Below are positions 20,018 to 31,459 of a stretch of 63,899 nt of DNA, piece after piece; position 1 is the stretch's first letter, and the number at the start of each line of letters is the position of its first letter. The notes beneath the pieces were generated by a model. It had not been told where the DNA came from. It did not search any database and worked only from the letters and a program-made list of their open reading frames with translations. The DNA comes from Paenarthrobacter nitroguajacolicus JCM 14115. Lineage in GTDB: Bacteria; Actinomycetota; Actinomycetes; Actinomycetales; Micrococcaceae. The stretch spans positions 1 to 63,899 of the forward strand of contig BBFS01000014.1 in assembly GCA_001313365.1 (NCBI GenBank). Reading direction: 5' to 3'. A program made the translations under genes and the position numbers.

Positions 20018-20852
20018 GTGTCCTGACAGGTGGCCACAGCGCCACGGATCTTGCCCGTGAGCGCAAGTTCGGTTCCCTCTACTCCCGCAACGCCAAGGCA
20101 GTGGTGGGCCGTGGGCTGATGGCTGCCAGGAGCAGCACGTGGCTGGTGATGGTGTCGGGGGTTCTTCGAGCCTGTGCTGTTCCTGCTGGCCATGGGCGTG
20201 GGCATGGGCTCCATAGTGGGCACTGTCCAAGGTCCAGGCGGCGAGGAAATCAGCTATGCGGCGTACATAGCGCCGGCACTCCTGCGGTCTCGGCCATGAA
20301 CGGAGCAATCTACGATTCCACGTGGAACGTCTTCTTCAAGATGAACTTCGCCAAGCTGTACCAAGGGATGCTCTACACATCCTTGGGGGGGCCGCTGGAC
20401 GTGGCGATCGGCGAGATCTTCCTGGCACTCCTTCGGGGCCTGCTGTACGCCACGGGATTCACCGCTGTCATGGGGGGTGATGGGACTGCTCACCAGTTGG
20501 TGGGCCGTCCTGGTCATTCCTGCTTCGGTGCTGATCGCGTTCGGTTTTGCGAGCTTCGGGATGGGCATCACCAGCTTCATGAAGACCTTCCAGCAGATGG
20601 ACTGGATCAACTTTTTCCTGCTGCCCATGTTCCTGTTCAGCGCCACGTTCTACCGCTCAGCGTCTACCCGCAGGTCATCCAGTGGTTCATCCAGGCCATG
20701 CCCCCTGTGGCACGGGGGGGTGGAACTCCTGCGCCAGATCAGCGTGGGCTCGTTCAGCCCTGCCACTGCCATCCACGTGGTTACTACGTTGTGATGATCG
20801 CGCTCGGATCATGCTGACCACCGCAAGGCTGCGCCAGCTGTTCCTGAAGTAG
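20014..20852 (+). CDS. ABC-2 type exporter permease, second subunit
   Basis: Second membrane subunit, about 279 residues, homologous in layout to the first (FFEPVLFLLAMGVGMGSIVG; YIAPALLAVSAMNGAIYDSTWNVFFKM; LLTSWWAVLVIPASVLIAFGFASFGMG; WINFFLLPMFLFSATFYPLSVYP; AIHVVYYVVMIALGIMLTTARL). The start TTG at 20014 overlaps the preceding stop as TTGA. Frame breaks are near 20160, 20285, 20470, 20655, 20715 and 20790. It ends 27 bases before the stop of the convergent MHS transporter gene. Confidence 0.8.
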
Positions 20853-20879
20853 GACCAGCCGGCGCAGCCCGCACAGGTC

Positions 20880-22216
20880 CTAGGCCGTCTCGATCTCAGC
20901 CATGGTCAGCTTTGCGTTGTCGCGCAGGCCCCAGGAGCACAGTCCCATGACTGCCAGCGCGGAGACTGTGTAAATCACGACGCCGATCGGGTCGCCATGC
21001 GTGGCGATCAGCAATGCCGTGGCCACAGTGGCTGCCGTGCCGCCACCCAGGCTGAGCCGATTTGATAGCTGGCCGAAATGGCCGAGTAGCGGGAAGCTGC
21101 CGGGAACTGTTCGCCAAGGAATGCCGGCAACGGGCCCTGCGGAACAGTGTTCAACGCGCCGCCCAGCGTGAACATGAGGAGGGCAAGCCAGCCGGTGTGT
21201 GTCTCGATGGCCGGGAAGAACGCCAGGAAGTAGATGATGAGCATCACCGAACCACCTATCATCACCGGCTTACGGCCGATCCTGTCGGAAAGTATCGCCG
21301 CGAGAGGTGCGGAGATGACGCTGGCCAGGGCACCCCCACAGCTGGAACTGAAGTGATTCACTGTCGGAGTAGCCGCGCTGGAGCACGTACGACATGAGGA
21401 ACACTGTGGCGATGTAAGTGAAGGTGTTGTAGCCGTAGCTGACGCCGATCGACATCAGGATCTGCCGCGGATGCGACTTGAGGACTGCCAGCAGTGGAAT
21501 CCGGGGGGGTGCTTGGGTGCCGGAAGGGCGTTCGTCCTGGGGGGGGAGGGTCAGCCGGGCAATAAGGCCAGCCAGTACCAGCAGGCCGCCGATCCAGAAG
21601 GTACCCGCCAAGCGAAGCTGGCCACTTCGCCGCCCGCGATGGCGTCAGTGAGCGTAAAAACGCCGGAACCCATCAGCACGCCCAACCCGATGCCCATGCT
21701 GGTGAAGCTTCCCCCCCACAGTCCTCGGCGACCCGCCGGTGCCGCCTCGATTCCCAACAAGGCAGCGCCTCCCCCCCATTCACCGCCGGCAGAGAATCCT
21801 TGAACCAGACGCAATGCGATGAGCAGCATAGGGGCCGTGGCGCCGATCGAATCCGCACTGGGCAGGCAGCCGATCAGGAAGGTACTCCCACCCATCAGGA
21901 TGAGCGTGAGGATCAGGATCCTGCGCCGGCCGAGACGGTCGCCGAAGTGGCCCAGAACGATACCGCCCAAGGGCCGGGCCAGGAATCCGGCACCGAAGGA
22001 AGCGAACGCCACCAATGTTCCGGTCAGAGGATCAAGGTTGGGGGAAGAAGAGCTGCGGAAACACCAAGCTGCAGCCAATCCGTAGATGGTGAAGTCATAA
22101 AACTCCAGTGCGGTTCCAAAACAGGAGACGAAGAAAGTACGGGCAGCTGAGACGGGGCGCTTGGACGACGGACCTTGTGGTTCCAGCGCAACATTGGGCT
22201 GAAGGGATTGCGGCAA
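20880..22216 (-). CDS. MFS transporter, metabolite:H+ symporter (MHS) family
   Basis: Proton symporter of about 445 residues. The MHS signature is visible: FFVSCFGTALEFYDFTIYGLAAA, FLARPLGGIVLGHFGDRLGRRRIL, LRLVQGFSAGGEWGGAALLGIEAAP, and in the second half LAAILSDRIGRKPVMIGGSVM. Twelve helices are expected. The start is TTG 22214-22216 with GAAAGG seven bases upstream. Frame breaks are near 21720-21780, 21610, 21340 and 21050. It follows the C45 hydrolase gene by 50 bases on the same strand, so it probably imports that enzyme's substrate or a product. The solute is unknown; relatives carry organic acids, betaines and shikimate. Confidence 0.85.
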
Positions 22217-22266
22217 GGAAGTGCCTTTCGTTGGTTGTTTTGTTGGGGTCGTGAGGCTGGTCTGGC

Positions 22267-23362
22267 TTAGAAGATCAGGAAGCCATCGCGTGCGGCGTCG
22301 GCGGGGTTGGCAGCTGCGTAAGCGAGGGAGCAGTCACCGGCATCGACGCTGATGGTCAGTAGCGTCTGCCACTGCTCGTGTCGCGGCGCCGAGGCGTCAG
22401 GATGGAAACAGACCACGGATGAAGCTCCCTCTGACGAGCAGAACTGCTTGGCCCGGTCCGCGATGCCCAGGCCGGCGAGCTCCGTCCTCACGCGCCCAAG
22501 GTGGGCCAGGCGCTGGGGGGGCGACAACGCGCCGTCGTCGATTGCGTCCTCTTCCGCGAGGACGGGGGGTCCAGGAAGTGGTTCGTGTGGAGCAGCCAGC
22601 CGTCGCTGCCGGCATCCACGACGCCGGTGCCGGCGGGAGAGACCTCGATGCTGGCGGCCAGGCGCGGGGTACTGGTGCCGGAAGCGGTAGCTGTGAAAAC
22701 AGTGAAGACGGTAGAGGCGCTAACTCTTGCTGAGGACGCGATGTCGATAGCTTGGTCGATGGTCGAGGCCTCATCGAGGATGCGGCGGGCGATTGCGTGG
22801 ACCGGAACTCCAGCGGAGTCATCATCTGGAGTGGGCAAGGATGTTGAAATGCAGGCCGAGTCCCTCACTGTTGACACCGATCTTGCCAGCGTCCCGAACT
22901 CCGTGAACGTCTTGGTGGTCCGACCGGGGGGATGGGGGTTACCTCGAGCAAGAGTCCGTCGGGGGGCGAGGTGGTCATGCCAGTCCCAGGTCTGAATGGT
23001 TTCCGGCGCCGAAGCCCGGGCTGGTGCGTAGACCGCCGTCGAGCATTCATGGAGCCGACCTTACGTGGTGCCGCCGCAAGAATCTCAGTGCGAGCGTTGA
23101 CCACACTCATCTCCCAGGTCTCGAGTCCGGCGCCGGTGGCCCAGCCCTCGGCTTCCTCGGCCAGTGCCGGGCACCAGGCGTGGAGGGCTGCGTGGCTCTG
23201 CTCCGCAATGTCCCGGACTTTCTGCGGCGCGATGCCAAGCGTGGCGAAGAAGTCAAAGTAGAGCTTGGCGGTATTGCGTGTTTGAGCCTCCCAGATGCGG
23301 CCGATGTCGAGGCCGCGCTCGCGGGGATCGGGCGCGGCGGATGTGTGGCGGTGAAGCTGCAT
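22267..23362 (-). CDS. C45-family acyltransferase/amidohydrolase (isopenicillin N acyltransferase-like)
   Basis: Self-cleaving Ntn-hydrolase fold of the peptidase C45/IAT group. The nucleophile is the Cys in VGSECSTAVYAP (about residue 100), where autocatalytic cleavage is expected; before it come EEAEGWATGAGLETWEMSVVNARTE and after it the QTWDWHDHL segment typical of the family. Reconstructed length is about 365 residues. ATG at 23360-23362 with an excellent AAGGAGACCT site. Frame breaks near 23060-23020, 22930, 22560-22500. Known relatives acylate 6-aminopenicillanic acid or hydrolyse amides such as carcinine; the substrate here is open. It is divergent from a LacI gene and precedes an MHS transporter. 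Confidence 0.82.
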
Positions 23363-23451
23363 AGGTCTCCTTGAGGGAGCCATCCCCCCCGTCGGAGTAC
23401 GGGTGGGCTCTTGGATGAGGTGGATCACTTGTGACGCTCAAAGTACGGAAG

Positions 23452-23461
23452 AAAACGTTTT
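23452..23461. promoter_or_regulatory. Candidate LacI-type operator in the C45/lacI divergent region
   Basis: The palindrome AAAACGTTTT, with the central CG typical of LacI-family operators, lies about 90 bases upstream of the C45 start and 70 upstream of the LacI gene. It is a plausible site for autoregulation and control of the divergent operon. Confidence 0.5.
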
Positions 23462-23530
23462 TGTGTAGCTGGTCCGCGAGATTTATCGTTAATTTCGGAA
23501 GCCGGGTCTCATGAGATCCCTCGGAGGCGA

Positions 23531-24602
23531 ATGCAGGAGCCCATGGCCCGCGAACTACAACACGGCGCGACGATCTGGGACGTAGCGCGGAAAGCCGGAG
23601 TGTCGATCACCACGGTGTCGCACTCCCTCAATGGCAAGGGCAATATCAGCGAGGCCACCCGGGAACGGGTCCGCGCCGTCGCCTCGGAGATGGGTTACGT
23701 TGCAGACGCCATGGCACGGGGGCTTCGAAGTTCCAAGATGAATGCGATCGGGCTGGTGTTCCGCTCCTTGGACAGCTTGGGCAACTATGGTCCTAATGGC
23801 GTGGACGTCTTCATGAAACTCGCGGGAGCAGCCGCCGCCGAGACGCTGAATCGGAATCTGGGCCTGATGCTCGTCCCCCCCGACTTGAGTCGTGGACCGC
23901 TTCCCCCCCGTTTTCCATGTCCCTGGACGGTTACATAGTTTTCGCCCCCCCGCATCTGGATGATCCAGTGGTGGCTTTGCTGGAGAAGCGTGGAATTCCG
24001 TATGTGACCTGGGATCGCGATCCGGGCCGCCCCGACTTCCGGAACTGGGTCGCTCACGACGACGCAGCGTCCACACGAGTCGTCCTGGACCACCTGGCAG
24101 CAGCGGGCGCTGGATCCATCGCCTACGTGGGCGGCACGGACAGGAACGCCTGGAACTTCGATTGCGAGGCCGCCTACGTTGCCTGGTGCCTGGAAACCGG
24201 AAAGGAGCCCCGGATTTATCACGTACCGGAACGGGACGGCGTGGAGGGTGGTCGGCAAGTGGGCGCCAGGATTTTGGGCGACGGCCTGCCCGGCGCAGTT
24301 TTTTGCTTAACGGGTAGGCACGCCAGCGGGGCAGCCCAGGCCATGCAGGAACGTGGAGTCCGTATCCCGGGGGACCTGCTGGTGTGCACGGGCTCGGACT
24401 CTGAACACTCGCGGCAGCACAAGCCCCCCCGATTTCGGCCCTTGACGTGGATATTCCTGCCGCGGCCGCCGCGCTGGTTGAGCGACTCTGCGAAGTCATG
24501 GAGGGTAAGTCGGGGGGGTCGGACCCGGTTCTGCTGGCGGCGCGGTTCCTGCACCGCAAATCCACGTCGCCGGGAAAGACCCGGAATCAGCAGAAGCGCT
24601 GA
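23531..24602 (+). CDS. LacI-family transcriptional regulator
   Basis: The N-terminal LacI helix-turn-helix and hinge are clear: ATIWDVARKAGVSITTVSHSLNGKGNISEATRERVRAVASEMGYVADAMARGLRS. The ligand-binding core follows (NAIGLVFRSLDSLGNYG; GYIVFAP; YVTWDRDPG; GSIAYVGGTDRNAW; GDLLVCTGSDSEHSR). About 356 residues. Start ATG 23531 (GGAGG just upstream) or 23543. Frame breaks are near 23880-23950 and 24425-24515, all at C or G runs. Divergent from the C45 hydrolase and MHS transporter, which it probably represses. The effector is unknown. Confidence 0.88.
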
Positions 24603-24673
24603 TCCTAGCGTGGCATGTTCGCCGTCCGTGGAAGCGGACGGGGCACCTTTCCGCATTTGAGAGAATGGGTTCA

Positions 24674-25239
24674 TGCAATCTCTCGGTGACCCGCACCCGT
24701 CCACGTCCCCCCGCCGGTAAAGGCATGTTCAAGCTTCCGCATCGGCGGCCTGGGGGGGATGACAGTTGTCATCATCGCTTTCCTGGTAGCCGTCATCTTT
24801 GCGGCCAACCAGAACGATGTTGTGGGCTGGGTTGTTGCCGTGGTCGCTTTCGGGTGGCTTGCCCTTGCAACGTTCGTGGTGCTGAGCATCCGCAAGGCCG
24901 CGCAGCGGCCGGTGCCAAACTGAGCGAAGCGCAAAATGCGTTCAACGCCGCAGCCGGCCGCGCGCCGTCGTCGTCCGCTGCTGACAGCGGTGGCACGCGC
25001 ATAGTTGCCGAGCGCAGCAAAGCCGATGAAGTGCGCGACCTTAAGCTGGACCACTCCTTCAAGATTGTTCAGGTGCAGGTCCGCGTGGTGGACGAGGAAC
25101 GCGCCAAGGGCGCAACGGCCAACCAGGACACCATCAACCGGGCGCTCGAAACCATCGCCATTACGGCCACGAATGCGCGGGACATGATCAAGTCTTCGGG
25201 TGGCTCGGACGAGCCGTGGCCGGCACCATCATCGACTAG
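24674..25239 (+). CDS. Hypothetical membrane protein with long C-terminal domain
   Basis: About 180 residues, not recognised. A short basic N-terminus (MFKLPHRRPG) leads into two hydrophobic segments (MTVVIIAFLVAVIFAANQNDVVG and VVAVVAFGWLALATFVVLSI), then a hydrophilic part rich in Ala, Lys and Glu (GAKLSEAQNAFNAAAG, DEVRDLKLDHSFKIVQVQVRVVDEERAKG, DTINRALETIAITATNARDMIKSS), likely helical and cytoplasmic. The start is ATG 24674 or 24725. Frame breaks near 24712, 24755 and 24903. Its stop TAG at 25237-25239 is also the first half of the -10 element for the downstream exonuclease gene. Confidence 0.6.
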
Positions 25240-25242
25240 AGT
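25237..25242 (+). promoter_or_regulatory. -10 element of the leaderless xth promoter
   Basis: TAGAGT overlaps the previous gene's stop codon and ends seven bases before the xth GTG at 25250. No ribosome binding site is visible between. Confidence 0.5.
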
Positions 25243-25249
25243 GGACCGG

Positions 25250-26089
25250 GTGAGTACGGCATTGAAGAAGGACTTCCTTCGCATCGCATCAGTTAACGTC
25301 AATGGCCTGCGGGCTGCCTACAAGAACGGCATGGCGGAATGGCTGGAGCCACGCGAGGTAGACATTCTCTGCCTGCAGGAAGTGCGCGCCCCCCCTGACG
25401 ACATCGTCAGGAAGCTGATCGGCGAAGGGTGGCACATCCTCCACACTGAGCTGAGGCCAAGGGTCGCGCCGGTGTGGCCATTGCATCCCGCGAGGAGCCC
25501 ACCGCCACTCGCGTTGGCGTTGGCGACGACTACTTCGATAAGTCCGGGCGCTGGTTGAAGCGGACTACACCGTCAGGAACACAGCCGGTGACCCCCACCA
25601 CCCTCACCGTTGTCAGTGCTTATGTGCACTCCGGAGAGGTCGGAACCCCCCAAGCAGGACGATAAGTTCCGCTTCCTCGATGCCATGACCGTCCGCCTGC
25701 CTGAGCTTGCGAAACACAGCGACCATGCTTTGGTTGTTGGGGGGACCTCAACGTCGGACACACTGAACTCGACATCAAGAACTGGAAGGGCAACGTCAAG
25801 CGTGCCGGCTTCCTCCCGGAGGAGCGGGCATACTTTGACCGCTTCCTCGGCGAAGAAATCGGATGGAGGGATGTCCACAGGGGGCCTGGCAGGTAATGTC
25901 GCCGGCCCCTACACCTGGTGGTCCCAGCGCGGTAAGGCCTTTGACACTGACACAGGCTGGCGCATCGACTACCACCTGGCCACCCCGGACCTCGCAGCTG
26001 CCGCTTTCTCGGCTGTGGTGGACCGGGCGCCTTCGTGGGATACCCGCTTCTCTGACCATGCACCGCTGGTAGTCGACTACCGGCTCTAA
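25250..26089 (+). CDS. xth: Exodeoxyribonuclease III / AP endonuclease
   Basis: Base-excision repair nuclease of the ExoIII-like EEP fold. Catalytic motifs: IASVNVNGLRAA, ILCLQEVRAPDD (metal-binding Glu), VVSAYVHSG, VVGDLNVGHTELDIKN, and the terminal YTWWSQRGKAFDTDTGWRIDYHLAT with SDHAPLVVDY. About 279 residues. GTG start at 25250. Frame breaks near 25455, 25545-25590, 25645 and 25742; the 7-C run at 25389-25395 adds one Pro in the Mg site region (RAPPDD). It directly precedes trpS. Confidence 0.92.
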
Positions 26090-26109
26090 GCTTCCTAAGG
26101 TATTGCTCC

Positions 26110-27239
<1,130 letters not shown>

Positions 27240-27354
27240 GTCCATGTGCTCCGCTGGCCAGCTCAACGTCAAGACCGGCACCCGACAGGGTGCCGGTCCG
27301 GACGACTCCCGCCAGCCCGCTGTTTCCGGCACCGATTGCGGCGCTGGAGACACC

Positions 27355-27919
27355 ATGTGCGTCGGAGTGATCCTCGGTTTCCCGCCGGAGATCGCCCGAG
27401 AACTCCAGGAATGGAGGGCCTCCTTCGGAGATCCGATGGCCGAGGTCATCCCTGCCCACATCACCCTGATCACCACCACACCCACCCAGGACTGCCGCCA
27501 CCCGGGAGCACGTCAGGGAAGTCGCAAGGACCCAGGAACCTTTCGAAATCACCATTTCCGGCACGGGTTCTTTCCGTCCCGTCTCGCCGGTGGTGTTCGT
27601 CAACGTGGAGGAAGGCTTTGAAGAGTGCGTGCAATTGCACGAGAAACTTCAAACCGGCCCACTCGAACGGATGTTGCCGTTCCCGTACCACCCGCACGTC
27701 ACCGTAGCGCACGATGTCGCCCAGGAAAACCTCGATGAGGCCGAAACGGTCCTCAGGGATTACCGGGCGACCTTCCCTGTGGTTAGCATGGGACTTTACG
27801 AGCACGACACCAATGGAATTTGGCAGCTACGGGAAGAGCTCGACTTTGGCGGCGATACTGACGAAGCACAGCAAGCGGATCCAAGCCGCAGAGGCGGACG
27901 TTCCTCCGCTGCCAACTGA
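27355..27919 (+). CDS. 2'-5' RNA ligase family (2H phosphoesterase) protein
   Basis: Two-histidine phosphoesterase fold, about 188 residues. Both active-site motifs are present: HITLITTTP (about residue 34) and HVTVAHDV (about 110). Start taken at ATG 27355 (MCVGVILGFPPEIARELQEW) with GGAG five bases upstream; the same frame is open back to an ATG at 27244. A frame break lies near 27495-27505. The end overlaps the start region of the YihY gene. The substrate (cyclic phosphate or RNA end) is unknown. Confidence 0.82.
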
Positions 27920-28943
27920 GCTGGCGAAACTCAAACTCCAGCTTCTCCGCAAGCGGCAGGATTGGGGCCATGCGAAGCGCGCCGGCGAGGGCTTCCCGAA
28001 AAAGTTGGGTGCATTCTTTGCACTCTTCCTCGCCAGGCTGAATACCAACCGGGCCATGCGTTCCTTCCAGCACTACACCCGGCAGCACGGGCCGTTGTTG
28101 AGCGCCGGTATCGGTTTCAACATGTTCTTCTCCGTGACGGGTCTGCTCACTACCGCTTCGCCATCGCAGGCATCGTGTTGGGCGGTAACCCCCCCGCGCT
28201 GCAGGACGCCGTGATCGACAGTGTGGCCGCGGCTGCCCCCCCGGGCTCCTTCAGGTGGACGGCGGCGAAGGGCTGGTGGATCCACAATCCCTGCTCAACC
28301 CGTCGGGACTTGGGTGGACGGCCGTCATCGCAGCGATTGTCACGGTGTTTGTTTCCCTGGGCTGGATCGCCAGCATCAGGGAAGGCCTCCGGGGGGGTGA
28401 TGAATGCTGACCCCCTTGGTTCGCAACCCGATCCTTCAAAAGCTCATCGACGCCGGCACCCTGCTGCTCCTCGGCGTTATCCTTGTCATCAGCGCAGGCG
28501 TCTCGCTCGTCTTTGGGACCGCAGCGGACTGGCTTATTGCTTTGCTCAAGCTTGATGAGGGCGTTGTCGAGCCCATAGCGGCGACCGTCAAGATCGTGGT
28601 CCCGCTTCTGTTGAACTGCGCGACGGCGGCCGTGCTGTTCCGCATTGCAGGTGGCCTGAAGCTGGGACGCCGCGCATTCCTGGAAGGCGTGGTGCTGGCG
28701 GGCTTTGGGACCACGGTCCTGCAGTTCTTCAGCACCGAACTTCTGGCCCGGTCCGGCAACAATCCGGTCCTGGCATCGTTTGCCATCATTATCGGGCTGC
28801 TGATCTGGTTCAATCTGGTGAGCCAGGTGTATCTCGTATCGGCGTCGTGGTCTGCTATTCGCGAGGCTGACACGGCATCGGGGGGAGTCCCCCCCCGCAA
28901 GAAAGTCCTCGGTTCGCGTCGCGTGGCGCCCCCCCGCTCCTGA
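27846..28943 (+). CDS. YihY/BrkB family membrane protein (UPF0761)
   Basis: Polytopic inner-membrane protein of about 365 residues. Family features: RAMRSFQHYTRQHGPLLSAGIGFNMFFSVTGLLTTAFAIAG, TVFVSLGWIASIREGLRGVM, then hydrophobic blocks LLLLGVILVISAGVSLVFGTAA, VVPLLLNCATAAVLFRIAGG, GVVLAGFGTTVLQFFSTELLA and FAIIIGLLIWFNLVSQVYLVSASW. The start is uncertain (TTG 27846, overlapping the previous gene). Frame breaks lie near 28155, 28240-28280 and 28395-28410. The 7-C run at 28189-28195 adds a Pro (GGNPPALQ). Physiological role unknown. Confidence 0.82.
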
Positions 28944-28964
28944 CAGTTTTATCCGGAGGCCGCC

Positions 28965-29120
28965 ATGAACAACCAACTGTGGATCGCCTGTCTGCTCGGG
29001 GCTGCAGCGGGACTTGTGGTTGGCCAGTTGGTCTTCAATTCGCCCTTTCTGGGCATCCTCATTGGAGTTGGCCTTGGTGCCTTGGTCGGAGCCGCGGTGG
29101 GACCCCCCCGCCGCGGTTAA
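28965..29120 (+). CDS. Small hydrophobic membrane protein, 51 residues
   Basis: An unbroken short reading frame with a strong GGAGG site six bases upstream of ATG 28965. The product has two hydrophobic stretches rich in Gly and Ala (WIACLLGAAAGLVVGQLV and GILIGVGLGALVGAAVG) and ends GPPRRG, resembling a glycine-zipper hairpin. It follows the YihY gene by 21 bases and is probably cotranscribed. No function can be assigned. It is one of the few genes here that need no frame correction, though it does contain a C run near its end. Confidence 0.65.
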   Translation: MNNQLWIACLLGAAAGLVVGQLVFNSPFLGILIGVGLGALVGAAVGPPRRG

Positions 29121-29177
29121 CAGGCGAGGTCCCTTTGCGGTGATATCCCGTAGTGACACTATCCAGCTGCGGCGATG

Positions 29178-31459
29178 CTAAGGCGCCTTGACCAGCCCCC
29201 CCTCCCATGCAACGGCCCAGTCGGCCGGGAATCCGGGCGCGTGCCGGTCCGGTCCGTTGTCCCAGCCTGCGGCCATCAGCGCGACAGCGGCCAGAAGCCC
29301 ACCATTGCCTGGCAGGTACAGCGGGAGGGAGTCCGTCTGCCGGTTGTGCCCGTTGGGGGGGAGGACGGTATTTTTGCCCGCGCTCAGGAGGAGCGCATCA
29401 ACAGCGGCCTCCGGGTCCTCAAGTCGTGCGGCCGTCATGGCCATCACGGGGGTAGTCCCAACCCAGGTGCTGCCCCCCCAGTCCCAGTCTGCCAGGACGT
29501 CTGAAAGGGTTGCTCGCATGATGGCCGGATCAATGAGATCAGTCTGGGGGAGGACCCCCCCAGGGCACACAGCATGGATGGATGGTCCGTGCGTATGGTG
29601 AACGGTTCGACGTCGATGGCCGCGTAGACGCCATCAACTACATGTGGTTGCACCAGGCCATCCGCCACGTCCCACCATGCCTGTACTGGTTCCAAACCCA
29701 GCCGTTCCCGCCAGGCAGCAGCAGTCCGTAGGCCCCCACTGCCAGTACGCCAGTTCGAACGTGGGATTAGTGACCTTGGCCCGCATTGAGCCGTAGCTCT
29801 CTTGCGCCGGAATCAGGGGGGGAGGGCCCAGCTCAAACCCGCGCGACGTGGGATGCGCGAAGCTGGCCATGAACCCGGCCGATTCGAAGACGATCTCCGC
29901 GAATTCCACCAACACTTCCAGGCTCGGATTGGCGCGGTACACCAGTTCGGCCAGGTGGATGGGGGGGTGGGGGGGTTGCTGCCAGATCAGGAAGGTTCCG
30001 ATGGGGGGGCTCGGGCTTTCCCGCCCATCCGGTCCTACCTGCTTCGGCCAGCGAACGCCGTCGAATCCTTGCGCTTTCGCCGTCTGCCGCGACGTCTCCA
30101 GCACTGTGGAGTACCACCGCAATGACGGCAGGAGCAGTTCTACACGATTCCACTGCGCGAAGTGCGCAGCATGCCACCAGTGCATCTCCAAGTGGAAGCG
30201 GCCGCGCCACGAATTGCAGACCAGCCCGGTCTCCTGCGGCGGCAACGAACCCGAGCAATTGATCGCGGTCAGGTATTGGGACAACACGATCCTGCGCTCC
30301 AATTCCTTGGCCCTGCGATCATCCGTGGCATCAAGCTCGATCGCCCCCCTCCCGAAGACCAGAATGCAGGCCAATAGCTGCGGACGCGTCCGCCACACCG
30401 AGCGCAGGAGAACGTCCGACGCCGGAACCGGCTTGGTTCCCGGAACTCACTGACCGTGTGGGGGCCGGCGAGCCGGTTGTTGCCTCGGGGGGATGCAGTC
30501 ACCGTCTCCGGCGGACAGGAAAGCAATGGTGACATCCATAGCGGTGACGGCGGAGGCGGGCGAAACCCGGAGTCGGTGCTGCGCGGTCTGTTCAACGGTC
30601 AGCTCGTGACCTGTGATGACCACTTGGTAGCGGGAATCGTCCAGCTCCCGTTGGGCTGTCCACGCCGCGGCACCGCTGTGTTCGCGCGAGCGATCCGGGC
30701 CTCGAGGGAGGTGGTGTGGGACTCCGGGTGCTTCCAGTCCGCGGCGTCATGCCATGCCTCGGACCCGTAGGGAAAGTCGACACCTACAACTAAGCCGGCA
30801 GCAAGTGCTGGCGACTCCACACGAATGCCGAGCTCATCCCGGTCGGGGTGGCACGCCGTCGTCACTGTGACGGGATGACCCGCCAGCGTGAAGCGGCTGG
30901 TTACGACGCCGGTCCAGAGGTCGAGCGTTTGTTCAGCGTCAGCGATGTCGGCTGGCATGAGGTGACGTTCCACGTCGTCTTCCACCCAACGGAAACCGAT
31001 ACGCCCCCCCAAATCCAGCCGGTGCACGTTCGCCCGGAGCCACGTTTCGGCCAGGGAGGTGTCCGTTTCACGGTCGTTCACGATGTCTCCCGCCATGTCC
31101 ACGTAGGGGGACCGGGCCACGGGGTGAATCGTAGAGGACGGTTGAGCCGGCGAGGTCGTAGGGCTGTGGTGCGGGAATCGAGTGCCAGCCCCACTGTGAC
31201 TGCGTCCCCCCCAGAAGCGTTCCCGGGGGGGCAAGTCATCACGTGCTCCCACGGGGGGGTAGTGGTTGGGGGGGAACGACTGAAGTCCGGTGAGGTCCAC
31301 GGTGAAGGCGAATTCTCCGTTACCCACCGACACCGGGCTTCGCGGGTCCAAATTCTGCTGCCGCACGTTGTGTCGCTGGACCAGAGCCTTACGATCGATG
31401 GCGGGGGCCAGCGGGCGCGGGCTCAGCTGAAGCCAGGACCACGGTGTCCTTGAGCTCAC
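29178..31459 (-). CDS. Large glycosidase-like protein, six-hairpin (alpha/alpha)6 type
   Basis: About 760 residues and no signal peptide, so probably cytoplasmic. The N-terminal half is beta-rich (RHNVRQQNLDPRSPVSVGNGEFAFTVDLTGLQSFP; HLMPADIADAEQTLDLWTGVVTSRFTLAGHPVTVTTACHP). The C-terminal half looks like a six-hairpin glycosidase barrel, with NCSGSLPPQETGLVCNSWRGRFHLEMHWWHAAHFAQWNR (candidate acidic catalytic residues in PQETG and HLEMHW) and GVRWPKQVGPDG. This resembles GH65/GH95-like enzymes; the exact family is not certain. Frame breaks are numerous (near 29350, 29465, 29555, 29725, 29950, 30445, 30595, 31140-31260). The start is uncertain: GTG 31457-31459 would overlap the upstream gene by 71 bases. 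Confidence 0.7.

Noticed and set aside
22267..23362. Beta-lactam biosynthesis
   Set aside because: The C45 enzyme resembles isopenicillin N acyltransferase, but no ACV synthetase or isopenicillin N synthase genes are near; C45 proteins are widespread amide hydrolases.
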